Shown one piece after another: positions 45,641 to 56,540 of a stretch of 64,000 nt of DNA. The DNA lies in contig NC_068342.1 in NCBI RefSeq assembly GCF_014633365.1, positions 4,140,622 through 4,204,621 on the forward strand. The letters run 5' to 3'. The DNA comes from Diospyros lotus. Lineage: Eukaryota > Streptophyta > Magnoliopsida > Ericales > Ebenaceae. Under the pieces are notes generated by a model. That model did not search any database, was not told the origin of the DNA, and saw only the letters and a list, made by a program, of their open reading frames with translations. Both the position numbers and the translations under genes were made by a program. Numbering within the stretch: position 1 is the first letter of the stretch; every line of letters begins with the position of its first letter.

Positions 45641-46046
45641 GAGTGCGATTTTGTTCACCCCCTTTAACGGGGTGAACGTAACCCTGTTAGTGGGGGTTAA
45701 AAAAATAATTATGTTTTAAAAAAAAATTATTTGTAGTCATTTTTTTTTGAAAAGAATTATTTTTAGTCACTCAAATAAATTAATTGTTGAAAACAGTCAC
45801 TTTCTAGTTTTGACTCAGTTTTAACCTTATTAATTATTTTTGTAAGTCTGTCATTTTTTTATAAGTTTTAATTCATCTAGTTTTGATCTTGTCGTATTTT
45901 TAGTTAAGTTTTAAAAATATTTTTTTTTGAAACATAATTATTTTTTTTTAAAATAATTTTATAAATTTTTTCAGTCAAAAAATTATTTTTTTAACCTTGA
46001 CGAGAATTACGTTCACTACCGTTAAAGGGCGAACAAAATCGCACTC
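45641..46046. mobile_element. 406-bp MITE with about 45-bp terminal inverted repeats, upstream of SGS3
   Basis: The left end starts GAGTGCGATTTTGTTCACCC; the right end reversed starts GAGTGCGATTTTGTTCGCCC. The match continues through CTTTAACGG and GTGAACGTAA. Flanks GCTATGCAA (45632-45640) and GCTGCGCAA (46047-46055) look like a decayed 9-bp duplication, which would place it with Mutator-like MITEs. The interior is T/A-rich and non-coding. It lies about 110-150 bases upstream of the probable SGS3 leader. Confidence 0.87.
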
Positions 46047-46159
46047 GCTGCGCAATGTCTCAAGGGTATTTTTTTGTTTTTGTTTATATGAAAATGGATG
46101 CTTAATTGAAAAATTGAATAAAGATTAAAGAATAACAAAATATCGGATCCATCGCCATT

Positions 46160-46320
46160 TCCGGTCTTTTGTCTTCTATAGAGAGCGTGATGCGCGAATG
46201 TTCTTCTCACTGTCACTGGTCACTGGTCACTGGTCACTGGTCACGCCCCTCGCCCCCCTCTCTCTCTCTCTCTCTCGCTCGCTCGCTCGCTCGCTCGCTC
46301 GCTGCGATTTCTGGAAGCGA
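46160..46320 (+). repeat. SGS3 leader/proximal promoter with short tandem repeats
   Basis: Four tandem TCACTGG units (about 46213-46240), then (TC)n and (GCTC)n runs (about 46258-46304), then GGCTAGGGTTCG, a common plant 5' UTR word. CT-rich leaders near transcription starts are common in plants. The start site cannot be fixed from sequence. Confidence 0.55.
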
Positions 46321-48455
46321 ATCGGCTAGGGTTCGTGTGAAACCTTCTTCGCCGGAGACTTGTTTGGATTCTTTGATCTCTACTCTTTCGCCCTTTCCCC
46401 AAGAATGATCTTCAATATTGTCTTCTCTTCTGTCCCTCTCACTCTTAGTCTCCATTTTGTGTATATACTCATGTTTCCGTGTTCGTAGTTACATCTTGTG
46501 CTTTTCTGCCCTACGAACGCTTCCTTTTTACTGTTTTTGGCAATTTATGCTCGACGGAACGGGTGTTGTTGATTTATCGTCAATAACTTGCAGTGACTCT
46601 CTCTATTTCGCCTTCCTATATCTATTTCTCCTGGCATTGTGCATGTATGTGTGCTAAAAGGCCTCTTAGATATTGTCGGCTAGTTTTCCTTGAAGATTCT
46701 GTTTTCTAGCCAAGATCGTCAAGATGTTCTTGTTATTTATTTATCTTCTGTCTTATGTGGAGTTGTTCTTTGCACTGTTGCTGGTAACCAGGCCTATGTG
46801 TATGCAGAGGATTGAATAAATTACGTGAAATCATCATTTGTTTGTCAAAACATGCATCTGTTTTTTATTTTTATTTTTCGTGTTGGATAGTATTTCGCTA
46901 AAATAAATGATCAGATATTCATGTTGTAGATATTTTATGCTGGCCCAAATGTTGTAAATATTTTTCGTTTTCGTTTGTATTCTGAGAAAATAAATTATCA
47001 GATTTTCATGTTGTGGTGTGGGCAAACCACCTTCCATTCTTGCCTTCCCCCCCCCCCCCCCCATAGACATCATTTGTGCAGTTAAGGTTTCTTTATAGTG
47101 TGAAATAGCTAGTCTGTTCTGCCTATTTGACATGAATATGTTAAAACTGATCCTTGATTACTTACAGAGTCCATCTATGTTGTTATCGAATATGGACATT
47201 ATGTTGTCTTGTTGTTTTATATGCAAATTTTTGAGGAGCTTTACTTACTTCTACTTTATTGCCTCGTGCACTATGAATGTATATGCAGTGAACATGGAAT
47301 CAAAATATATGGAGGAGGATAGAAACTTAGTTGGAACTTGTATATTTTCAAGCTATCATACTTGCACAATATGCATTGTATTATATAATACAATTCTCCT
47401 TTCCATTGTGTGTTTGTAAGGTCAATTCTTGGTTTTTGAATCTGATGCTGAATTTTTATCCTCTGTTATCAGTGCATTTTCACTAATGAATCTCCTTTAT
47501 ACGAGAATATGTTTCAAATGTAGTTTCTGCAATAGAGCACCTTGAGTAGCTTATAAAGAGACAAATAGTGAATAAAGAGCTAAATTCAAAGAAAGCAAAT
47601 TATACATATATAGTTGTACATACTTATATGTTGCATCTATAGTAAGAATCATGAAATTTGAACATCAGTAGGTCTTTATGTATACAAATTTAATCCAGTT
47701 AATTTCACCGAGATCTCTTGTAGTATCTTGCATTCACATCTCAGTTCCAAAGGTTTAGAAAATAGCGACTAACTTCCCTTACCATTAATTTTTATTTACA
47801 ACTGTTAAACAGCTGATACATTTTGCATCTTACATCTGCATGTTGTGAAGGAAATAAATATATCGGATAAAAAAAATATTTTGAAATAGTGGCAGAAATA
47901 AGAACCATTTCTCAATTGTCAATGTTTACACATGACCTGTACCATTTAGTGAAGTAATAATCATTTGATCAAGCTGGTTAATTTTTAATGTGATTTGATC
48001 AATTGAGGTGTCAACCATGGGACGCTTGCAATGACAAATCACTAATTTTTGTGGGTGAAAGGTACCGTTCATGGTCATTTTATTTGTTTTTCTCATTTTC
48101 ATTTTTCCTTTAATGTCATCTGTACAATCTTGATTTTATTCATGATGTGTGGCTGTAAAATATGCAAAGGCTCTTGAGTTATAGCAGGTGGCTGAACTCT
48201 GCTCTTTTGCCTGTTTATTTTTGTGACTAGTCCATCGGCTGCACTGGTCCAAATGAGCTCTTTCTATCATGTTATATCAATATGTTGCCTTTTGCATATA
48301 TGTAATTTTTATCATGACCGTGTTGCTGAACTTGGATAGCCATTGTTATTTTGCCTTATTTAGTTCCAGAGTTGGTGATTGCTTTTTGTCATTATTCCCT
48401 TATGTGTTATTTACTAAAGTATGTTTTTTTTTTTTCATTTTCTCCATTAAAACAG
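46321..48455 (+). other. SGS3 5' UTR and 5' UTR intron
   Basis: A consensus acceptor (AAAACAG, ending 48455) lies 24 bases before the SGS3 ATG, so the leader is split and most of this stretch is intron. The donor is not identified. A C16 run lies at 47047-47062. Two related copies of an AAATAAAT-ATCAGAT-TTCATGTTGT segment (about 46900 and 46990) are similar to 58800-58890. Confidence 0.55.
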
Positions 48456-48479
48456 GTCAGCAAGTAGGTGCAAGCTAAA

Positions 48480-51400
48480 ATGAGTAACAAAGGGAGTGGA
48501 AAGTCATTCATTGCTGGTACTGCTAACTCATCATCAATGGGGAAAGGCATATCTGGGGATTCTAGCCAAAAGGTGGATCAGTTGAGTCATGGGGTAGAGG
48601 ACATCAGCTTAGATTCTGCACAAGATGGTGAATGGGAGGTCTATGAGAAGAAGGCTAAACATAGATCCGGAAGTAATGCTTCAAGATCATCATCTTCTCA
48701 TGGTCACAATCCTAAACCATGGGGACATCCTGATGTGCAAAAGTCAGGGATGTGGAACAGTGGCTGGGAGAAAGGTCCTGGCAATAGTCGACCGATGCCT
48801 AATACTGATTCTAGAAGGTCCTCAACCAGAGTAAATTTCAGGCCCCAATCATCTAGTGGCAACCTTACAGCTGGACAACCAGTGATTCCTCCTCCTTTGC
48901 AGCAAGGATGGAATTGGCGAGCAAGAGCTGCTGCCTCTCAGCCAGCAGAAGAGGGGGCAAACAAAAGAGAGAGCGACTTGGATCACCATGGTGGTGATTC
49001 TGATGACGATAGGACTGAAAATAACGAAGGTGACTCCGATGCTATTGATGATACTGATGATGAACTCCTCAGTGATGAGTTTGACTCAGATGCTAGCCAA
49101 AAGAGTCATGAAACTCTCAAGAAAAGCAATTGGTTCAAGTCTTTTTTCCAAATGTTGGATAAATTGTCTGTTGATGAGATCAATGAACCAGCTCGACAGT
49201 GGCATTGTCCTGCATGCCAACGTGGTCCTGGTGCCATTGACTGGTACAGAGGTTTGCAGCCTCTTATGACACATGCGAAGACTAAAGGATCTGCAAGGAT
49301 GAAGGTCCATCGAGAATTTGCTGAACTTTTGGATGAAGAGCTGAGCAGGCGGGGTACTTCTGTCATTCCAGCTGGGGAAGAATTTGGGAAATGGAAAGGT
49401 CTGAGTGGGACTGTGAGTGACCATGACATCATCTGGCCTCCTATGGTTGTGATAATGAATACAAGACTTAACCTAGATGACAATGAGAAGGTACAATTAG
49501 TAGAGGTTTTATTAACTAGCAAGAAAAAAAAAAAAGAAAAAGTTTTTATTGACCGAACTTTTTTATAGAGTTTCTTTATGTCAATATGTGAAAAATTAAT
49601 CCACATTGCATCTTTTTCTAGAGAAATTGGTTTTCTTGATGATGCAGTTGAGTATCTCGTTTGAATTTTTTTTTTTTGCAGTGGACTGGCATGGGAAATC
49701 AAGAACTGCTCAACTACTTTAGTTCGTATGCTGCAGTGAAGGCTCGACACTCCTATGGTCCACAGGGCCATCGGGGCATGAGTGTTTTGATTTTTGAGAA
49801 CTCAGCAATAGGTTATCTGGAGGCGGAACGTCTTCATAGCCATTTCAAAGAAGAAGGAACGGACAGGGAGGCTTGGGAGCGTAATAGAGTCCTGTTCCGT
49901 CCTGGTGGACAGCGGCAACTTTTTGGGTACATGGCTGAGAAACGAGACTTAGATAATTTCAACCTGCATTCACAAGGTATGCATGTGAGAAAAGGGAAGC
50001 TGGGGGGGGGGGGGGGGGGGGGACATGCCCCTTCAATCTCTTTGTGCATACTTGTATATGTTGGCAATGGTAGGGGAAGACATGCAAAACGATTTATATC
50101 CCATTTGTTTGACATACTTTATAACTCTGTAGGGAAGTCCAAGCTAAAGTTCGAGATAAAATCATACCAGGAAATGGTTGTGAACCAGATGAAACGAATG
50201 AGTGAAGATAATCAGCAACTTATCTGGTTCAAGAATAAAGTGGCAAAGGAACAAATGCGTTCAAAAGCCCTTCAGGAATCCTTTGGCTCAGTTTCTGAAA
50301 AACTGCGGAGGACATTGGAGGAAAACCGCATTGTTAAGGAGAGAAGCAAAATGCATCATGAACAGAATAAGGAAGAGGTAATAATAATTGAATGTTCTAT
50401 GTATGATGACTTAGTTTTGGACAAGATGGAACTTGCTTTCTAGAGCTCTACTATGGCCTGTTTTGTGCATTTTTTTTAGTTGCCAAATTAGCTACTTGGT
50501 TTTCTTGAACCATTTTGCACAGGCATCAATTCTATTTTTGAATTTCTCTTTGGGACTCTATTTTAAGCTGACTGGTTTGTTTTATTGTACCTGAGGAAGC
50601 ACCATGTCTGGATATTTCATGCATATGCCTATGACATTTACAATTTTTATTTCTCTATTAACTTACTATGAAATCTTTTCGCAGCTCACCTGCCATTTAT
50701 GGATCATGTCTAATATATTTATTACATTGTCATTTACAATTTGATGATGTTGTCATGGCCTAGTCCTACATTGGTAGTTTACTAGGAGTCATGAGTATAT
50801 CACTTGGTTTTATGAACCTAATAGTCACCTTCACGTGGCATTTTTGGGTGTGAGGATCCATGGTGCTATTAGTGGTAATAGAGTCTATTTAGGACTGCTA
50901 TTGAGCGGGTGCAAGCGAGGACAATTTTGGAAACAAGCTTGGGTCAGATTCAAATATAAGAGTTTTTGGTGTTTCAAAGATGATAGGTATTAAAAGACAG
51001 GAGTTTGCCATAACCTAATCTCATATCAGCTTCAGTAATTTTGGAGAGGTTGTGGGTATATTACTTGTGGAGTCATGAAACTAACAATCAGCTTCAGTAA
51101 ACACTTTTAGGAAAGGTCTCCTGAATTACTTGTGGTTGTGCATGTACCATGCAAGTCTGCTGTGTAGTATTCCTAGAAAAATTAGAGCAGTTAGCATGAT
51201 ATACTTATGTGTTGATTGAACCATTGTTATAATCATTGGATTCTTTTTGTGTTGATAGAGCCATAGTTAAACAATTGAAGTTCTTTTTTATGTTATATCC
51301 TATGTTTGAGCTTTGCATTAATTAAGGGAGCTATTTTAGCTGTAGCAAATATATTTTGGCAGAATACAGATAAAAGTGTCATCGTTCTGTTTTGTATTCT

Positions 51401-52397
51401 TCTGTACTTAAAATGAAGTTTTTTATCTGATATGCTGCCTGCATCTGCTTTTATAACCTAATGCGTTCTGAACTTGATTTAGTGATTCAATAATCTTGCA
51501 ACATTCTTGTAATGTAATAGCTGTTATTTATGAAGTTGCTGGATACAGTGGAAGTATGGAAAAGAAATTTATGGACTTTATAAATCATAATATTTTTCTT
51601 GAACTTTAGTTTTATGTAAATGAATCTACATATTCGTCAATTTGTTATCAGCTCATAGAAGTTCATTCCCCCACCCTAGAGAGGGAGGGAAGGTTTCAGG
51701 ATTTCTTGCCTTGATGATTTAAAAATAGCAGCTGTTACATTGTTTTGCACTTGCTTTCAGTTGATACAATTTGTATTTTTATTAGATGGACTTTCAAGAG
51801 CAATTCTTCAAGGATCAGCTAAAAATTATTCACGAAGCCAGGGATGCAAAGGAAGATGACTTTGAAAAGATTCAGCAGGAGGAGCGAGAGAAGGTTAAAC
51901 AATCAAATGCAAATCTTTCCAGCACAGAGGATCGTAGGCGAAGGTAATTTGCCTCGTGTTACTTAGTTATTATGTTTTCTGTGGAGCACACATTTAATCC
52001 TGAATAGTCACCTTTTTTATAGTTTACTGCTAATCAAATAGGGCTCTTTGATATTGACAAGTCAACTGTATGGCTTCCAATCAAGGATAGGAAATCTTAG
52101 CCAAGCTGTCAGTTATGCGAGGCTTGGGGCTGTGTGAAGTAGAACTGCCCTTATTCTATCCGTTTCCTCACTTCTATTCTTGACATTTCCATGTATAGGG
52201 CGGACGAAATTACCAAATTCGTCAAGTCTCAGGACAAGGAGATGGAGGAATTTGTGGCCGAGAGGGATAGGCTGTTCGCGGCCCATAAAGAAGAGATGAT
52301 CGCCATGAAGAAGAGACATTGGGAGGAAGAAGTCGAGCTGGAGAAGAAATTTGACGCCGAACTAAACCAGCTGATGGAGAAGTACGCCCCACACTGA
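48480..52397 (+). CDS. SGS3: SUPPRESSOR OF GENE SILENCING 3, RNA-silencing cofactor
   Basis: SGS3 binds and stabilises cleaved RNA and works with RDR6 in cytoplasmic siRNA bodies to make dsRNA for trans-acting and secondary siRNAs. Coding exons 48480-49490, 49682-49976, 50133-50377, 51786-51943 and 52199-52397 join in phase to 1908 nt, 635 aa, near the Arabidopsis length of 625. Order: acidic, Ser/Gly/Trp-rich N-terminal third; zinc finger-XS domain with C243, C246, H265 and H277 (WHCPACQRGPGAIDWYRGL); XS domain at about 315-436 (IIWPPMVVIMNTRL, HSYGPQGHRGMSVLIFE); and a long charged coiled coil at about 440-632 ending YAPH. The ATG at 48480 is the first in frame after the intron acceptor at 48455; an upstream in-frame GTG at 48468 is not needed. 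All borders are GT-AG and no break was seen. Confidence 0.97.
50378..51785 (+). other. SGS3 intron 3 with a possible LTR relic
   Basis: At about 50753 TGTCATGGCCTAGTCCTACA resembles the gypsy LTR end at 5691. No coding domain is present, and the rest is unremarkable intron. Confidence 0.35.
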
Positions 52398-52911
52398 AAC
52401 CAAATTACTGAAACTTGGAGATCTGAAGATCTTACCTTTTGCAAGGATCAGTCAGATGGGAAATCCGCTATGGAACTTTTGGTGCTTAGCCTCTCTCTTT
52501 GTCAACTTATATGTTATATCTAACAGCCCTTTTGTTAAATTTTCTGGTGTTAATGACTTTGTTCGTGGCCTTTGATTTGGATTGGTTTGGTTTTTAGCCG
52601 TGTATCTACTATTTAGTTAGTAACTAGAAACTTGGAAGACTCTGGCTATCCAACTCCTTTTGTTACAATTCCAAAGCTGAATCAACCGTGAATGAGTTTT
52701 AAATTTTATACTTAAAAAAAAAGTAAATCTAACCACCACAGCCTTAATTAAATTTGAGTAACTTGCAAGCTGGGGTTGGTTTTGGTTTTAAAATGTCTGC
52801 CATATTGCAATTTTAAAATTCAAACTTTTTTGTGTTTCATCGTGGTTAGTTTTTACTTTTTAGCTCAACATCGGGAAAATTTTAAAATTCAAACTTATAA
52901 CATATTTAAAA
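52398..52911. other. SGS3 3' UTR and downstream spacer
   Basis: T-rich sequence after the stop; no other feature. Confidence 0.5.
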
Positions 52912-54414
52912 GGATTATTAATACCAATAAGTCAAATGTTTTTTGATTTTGATGATTTTATTTAATATTTTTAATTTTGACAATAAGAGTTTAATTTTTG
53001 AAATTAGTTATAATTTTAACCAATATTGAAATTAATTTTAATTGGCGTGTGGTTTTATCTAGATGGTATGTTATTTGGTATTTATTTTTTTTAAATTATT
53101 TTAATTATTTTTTGAAGAAAAATACTCTTTCTTCTCTTTTCTGCTATGACGGTCTCTTCTCTCCTTTGCCATGACTTATTCTCACCTTGCCTTATTGTCG
53201 CCTAATTATCTCATTGCCTCTTCTTTACTTTACACGAATTAGTTACTATACACAACACACACATATATATAAATATATGCATACAAAGCAACATACACAC
53301 ATAATAACATATATATACACACACATAGAAATGTTTACACGTAGCAACATTTATATATATAAACATATACACACACAACAACATATATATATACACACAC
53401 ATAGCAAAATATATAGTAGTCGATGGCAGGAAGGGCAACGGATAGCTGATTGAGCAGCGGTGGGGGGTGACGACAGCGTTGGCAGGAGGGAGAGATAGGG
53501 TGAAAGAGAGAGATCAATGATGAAATCCGATGGCTTTCATTGGAGAAGTCCAATCAAACTTCTCTAATCAAACATCTCTATACGGCTTTCATTAACGAAC
53601 TTTTTTTATTAGACTTTTACAACTTTTATTATTGGACTTCTACGGCCTTCATTATCAAACTTCTCCAATTGGATATCTATAACCTTCATTATTGGATTTC
53701 TACAATCTTCATTATCAGACTTCTCTGACCTTTATTATTGGACTTCTACAACCTTTATTATCAGACTTATTCAGCCTTCATTATCGGACTTCTTTAATCG
53801 GACTTATCCGGCCTTCATTATTGAACTTCTGCGGCCTTCATCTCCGGTCGGACTTTTCCAGCCTTAATCGGAGAAACCTGATCTTTGATGAAGTCCTATT
53901 AGACTTTAGATCAAACTTCATCATCTCTTTCACCCTCACTCTTGATAGCACTGTCGTCGTCCCCTACCGTCGCTCGATCTACTATCCGTCACCCCCTATT
54001 ACCACCAACCACTATATATTTTGTTGTGTGCATATATATATATTTATTATGTGTGTGTACATCAATTCATGCAAAGTAGAGAGGAGATGACTAGGTAAGG
54101 TGACGTTGGACATCGATGAGACAAGTCAAGAAACGACCATGGCAGAGGAGAGAAGAGGTGGCCATGACAAAGGAGAAAAAAATAGCATTTTTTTTAGAAA
54201 ATAATTAAAAAAAGTTTAAAAATAAATTAAATGTCAAGTGGCATATCACCTAGCTAATATCACCTAGCTAAAGCCATACGTCGATCAAAATTAATTTTAA
54301 TATTGAATAAAATTATAACTAATTTTAAAAATTAGGGTCTTCTTGTCAAAATTGAAAAAAATAGAAAAAATTATCAAAACCCAAAACGTTTAACTTTTGG
54401 GGTACTAATAGCAC
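52912..54414. mobile_element. Foldback-type element with about 350-bp terminal inverted repeats
   Basis: Reading the right end in reverse gives nearly the same sequence as the left for about 300-400 bases: TATTAATACC against TATTAGTACC, then GAAATTAGTTATAATTTT-like blocks, then CTCTCCTTTGCCATG. Flanks are TATTTAAAA (52903-52911) and TATCTAAAA (54415-54423), 8/9 identical and of Mutator-like length. The loop holds alternating (CA)/(TA) tracts (about 53255-53415) and an array of TTCATTATCGGACTTCT-like units (about 53590-53860). No transposase is seen. Confidence 0.85.
53590..53870 (+). repeat. Imperfect array of about 25-50 base units
   Basis: Units built on TTCATTATTGGACTTCTAC recur about eight to ten times, some with CGG or CAA variants, inside the foldback element. 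The open frame across them is repetitive and not a credible gene. Confidence 0.7.
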
Positions 54415-54499
54415 TATCTAAAATATTAAGTTTTAATTAAACATCCAGGGTTCAATATTATTCATAGAAATTGGGTAAGAGTGCGTATACTGATGATTT

Positions 54500-55500
54500 A
54501 TAAGTTCCAAACTCGATTCCATGCAATTCGATGCTCTCCTCTCGCGTGCTGATCTCTCCCCTGGCTCGCCCGAGGTCTCTCTTTCGTCTAAAATCTCGGT
54601 CTCGCTCCCTCTCTCTGCACGTCTCTCTCTTCTGTGCGACGCCGGTCGCCGCCATGAACCACCGCCTCTGCTACGCTCTCCCTCTCCGATATCTCTGCCT
54701 CTCTATCTACTTCTCTTCACCGAGACCGGCTGCGCCGCCGCCACCTCTGCTCTCCGTCGAGATCCGCCATCTCTCACCGATCTCTGCATCTCTCTCTCTC
54801 TCTCTTTCTCTCTTTCTCTCTCTGTATGTTTGTTTCTCAAGCCATCGAATAATCCGATTAGGCATTGTATTCCGATTAAGTGATTAATTATTCGGAAAAC
54901 GAAGGTAATCACTTTCTAAGCTTATTCGACCTTCAGATTATTTTGGCATTTCCAATTATAAAAACGTATTGCTCATATTTCTTTTATACTATTTTCCAGA
55001 TTGAAACTGGTTTTACAACGACGGTTAAAAGGCGAATTGATACACAATTTTGAGAAGTTTGAAGAGTGGAGAACAATGGTACATATGTAGTTTGGTTACG
55101 AAACTATTGAGATTTTCAGTTAGCATCGGGGTCATATCATCTCTTTACTTACTTTATATAATCCTATTTTATTATCTTAATTAATTTGAACTATACCGCT
55201 TTTTATTGAGTTCTTCCTAAGATGTTACCATTATGCTTTTTGCGATGCTACGGCATCAGCATGGCGACGACAAGAATCTGATCAAGGTACATCTTTGTTT
55301 TATCTGTGCCGTTTAGCTGAACTAGAGAGTTACTTAGATTAGGGCACTTAGGCTAAGATGATTAGAGACATTCAATTTGTTAGTTTAGATCCCAGTTTAA
55401 CTGTGTTATATTCTGTACTAGGCTTCAGGGAGTTGGCCAAAGGAGGTGATCAGTCAGCTAGACCTGGTTCTTCTGATTAGAAGGCCAGTGCTCTGATATG
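54500..55500 (+). other. Possible spliced transcription unit of unknown function
   Basis: A CT-rich leader-like stretch (54540-54835) is followed by consensus splice sites. Donor after 54905 (CGAAG then GTAATC), acceptor before 55000 (TTTCCAG), donor after 55078 (ACAATG then GTACAT), acceptor before 55260 (GCATCAG), donor after 55286 (ATCAAG then GTACAT), acceptor before 55422 (GTACTAG). The small blocks stay open in one frame (for example FEKFEEWRTM then HGDDKNLIK) to a stop at 55494, but no in-frame ATG is visible upstream. I do not recognise the product; it may be a pseudogene, a non-coding transcript or a retroelement leader. Confidence 0.3.
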
Positions 55501-55994
55501 TTATCCTTAAAATTTATGTTCTGACGCATTATTATATTTCTGCATTATTGATCTGTTGCCTTAAATAACTGTCCTACTACATGAACTATTTTCATTCCAC
55601 TGGGAAAGATAACTGATTTCTTCCAGAGGTTGATCTGTTGCCTTAAATAACGTTCCCATAATGTCCTTTCTGCATATTTGTTCCACATGATATCTTATTC
55701 TGTCTATGCATGGATATGAGATATCTTCTATTTAATATTCATTAGACTATCATGTCTGTTATTATATAACATGTGATTAGTTAGTAAGAACTTTGGATGT
55801 TCGGAGTAAGGATTCTGGGAACGTTAATGCACCTCATACACTGATTGCCACGACCATCACTGTTTCAACTTTTAGTGATATCTCTGTATTCCTGAGTAGC
55901 TTAGCTACCACTATTTATTATTGATGCCATCAATTATGATTCTTCTGACTAATCCCTATATAGTGTGTGTCACAGTTAAATAATTTCTGACTAC

Positions 55995-56179
55995 ATTACA
56001 TACACTATACTGTTATTATGTTATTATACCATTATATCCTACATCACTGTTATTATATTGTAATATCCTACACTGTAATTATACCATTATATCCTATATC
56101 ACTGTTATTATACTGTTATATCCTACACCACTGTTATTATACTATTATTATATTCTACGTTACTGTTAGAATACCATTA
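55995..56179. repeat. Imperfect tandem repeat, unit about 27-40 bases
   Basis: Four to five copies of a unit built on CACTGTTATTATACCATTAT and ATATCCTACA. The array ends where the LTR fragment at 56180 begins. Confidence 0.75.
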
Positions 56180-56540
56180 TGTCAGATCACCGGATCTGAC
56201 AGAGGGTATTTTTGGGTGAATTTTCCAGAAATTGACAGAAATTGATGGGAGAGAGATTGAGAGAGAACAGGAAGAGAAATAGAAGATTAGAGAGAGGAAT
56301 TCAGAGGGAAAAGATTCAAGTTAATCCATTCACGAATCCCCATCCTCAAGCTGTGGCTCATTATATAGCCTCACAGCCACCCATATGCACCCATGTGCGG
56401 TACAAACAGAAATATAACCGCCTCTATAGCTAATGGACAAATATCCATAACAGAAAAGAAAAGACAAATTACAATAGTAAATGATATAAAACAATATAAA
56501 GAGTTAAGAGTGGTTTGGCTCAATCAAGTCTACATCCACT
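56180..56540 (-). repeat. Gypsy-type LTR fragment
   Basis: Begins on + with the inverted repeat TGTCAGATC (56180-56188) / GATCTGACA (56193-56201). A GA-rich stretch and a region like CATTCACGAATCCCCATCC follow. This is the same plan as 27025-27353. The right border is uncertain and no internal domains follow. Confidence 0.5.

Noticed and set aside
48468..48479. Possible upstream SGS3 start
   Set aside because: The codon is GTG; the ATG at 48480 matches homologues and lies just after the acceptor.
49106..49771. 221-residue minus frame
   Set aside because: Shadow of the SGS3 exons, crossing an intron border.
53187..54090. Repeat-like frames (His/Tyr-rich and Leu/Phe-rich)
   Set aside because: Generated by CA/TA tracts and the TTCATTATCGGACTTC array in the foldback element.
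54521..54887. Two overlapping Ser/Leu-rich frames of about 120 residues
   Set aside because: CT-rich leader-like sequence; composition explains both frames and neither has conserved motifs.
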